The notes beneath the pieces were generated by a model. The model was not told the DNA's origin and made no database searches. It saw nothing but the letters and a program-made list of their open reading frames with translations. This document shows, in pieces, positions 5,486 to 5,497 of a stretch of DNA of 5,497 bases. Location of the stretch: the NCBI GenBank assembly GCA_030696235.1, contig JAUYSN010000458.1, forward strand, positions 1 to 5,497, read 5' to 3'. Made by a program: the position numbers and the translations under genes. Source of the DNA: Sulfuricella sp. (lineage in GTDB: Bacteria; Pseudomonadota; Gammaproteobacteria; Burkholderiales; Sulfuricellaceae). Within the stretch, counting starts at the first letter, position 1, and every line of letters begins with the position of its first letter.

Positions 5486-5497
5486 CAGCCAGCGGAG

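Overview
The window looks like chromosomal DNA from a chemolithotrophic sulfur-oxidizing proteobacterium, most likely a betaproteobacterium of the Sulfuricella/Thiobacillus/Gallionella type. This rests on gene content, moderately GC-rich coding sequence and the repeat families present; no rRNA or other taxonomic marker is in the window. The taxonomic call is an inference.

Layout. Six genes read leftward on the minus strand. From right to left they are moaC (molybdopterin cofactor synthesis), a single-domain rhodanese, tusA, a dsrE3-type gene, a GcvH-like lipoate-binding protein gene (lbpA) and a LipS1/LipS2-type radical SAM gene. One gene reads rightward from a 52-bp divergent gap with moaC: a BepA-type secreted M48 metalloprotease with C-terminal TPR-like helices. 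The gaps hold candidate promoters for rhd and for tusA-dsrE3, and a perfect 34-bp palindromic terminator after dsrE3. They also hold three copies of a paired-arm CCGCAAAGG-type repeat and two copies of a REP-like 25-bp repeat. A GTGGGCAC hairpin follows the protease gene.

How the genes fit together. Rhodanese, TusA and DsrE3 are cytoplasmic sulfane-sulfur carriers that hand persulfide sulfur from protein to protein. LbpA is the dedicated lipoate-bearing protein of the sulfur-oxidizing heterodisulfide-reductase-like (sHdr) pathway. LipS1/LipS2-type enzymes insert the sulfurs into octanoyl groups on such proteins. The five genes therefore form the sulfur-delivery and lipoate-maturation side of an sHdr system. 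The sHdr catalytic subunits, the sLpl(AB) ligase and the second LipS protein are not in this window.

Most notable. (1) The last ~20 codons and the stop of the LipS-type gene lie inside an intergenic repeat element. (2) That repeat family occupies the gap on each side of both lipoate genes but is absent around rhd, tusA and dsrE3. (3) A 25-bp direct repeat lies at both outer edges of the five-gene block. (4) The downstream copy of that repeat can fold into what looks like moaC's intrinsic terminator. The protein families are known. I do not see a wholly undescribed system here; the unusual part is the repeat architecture around the lipoate genes.
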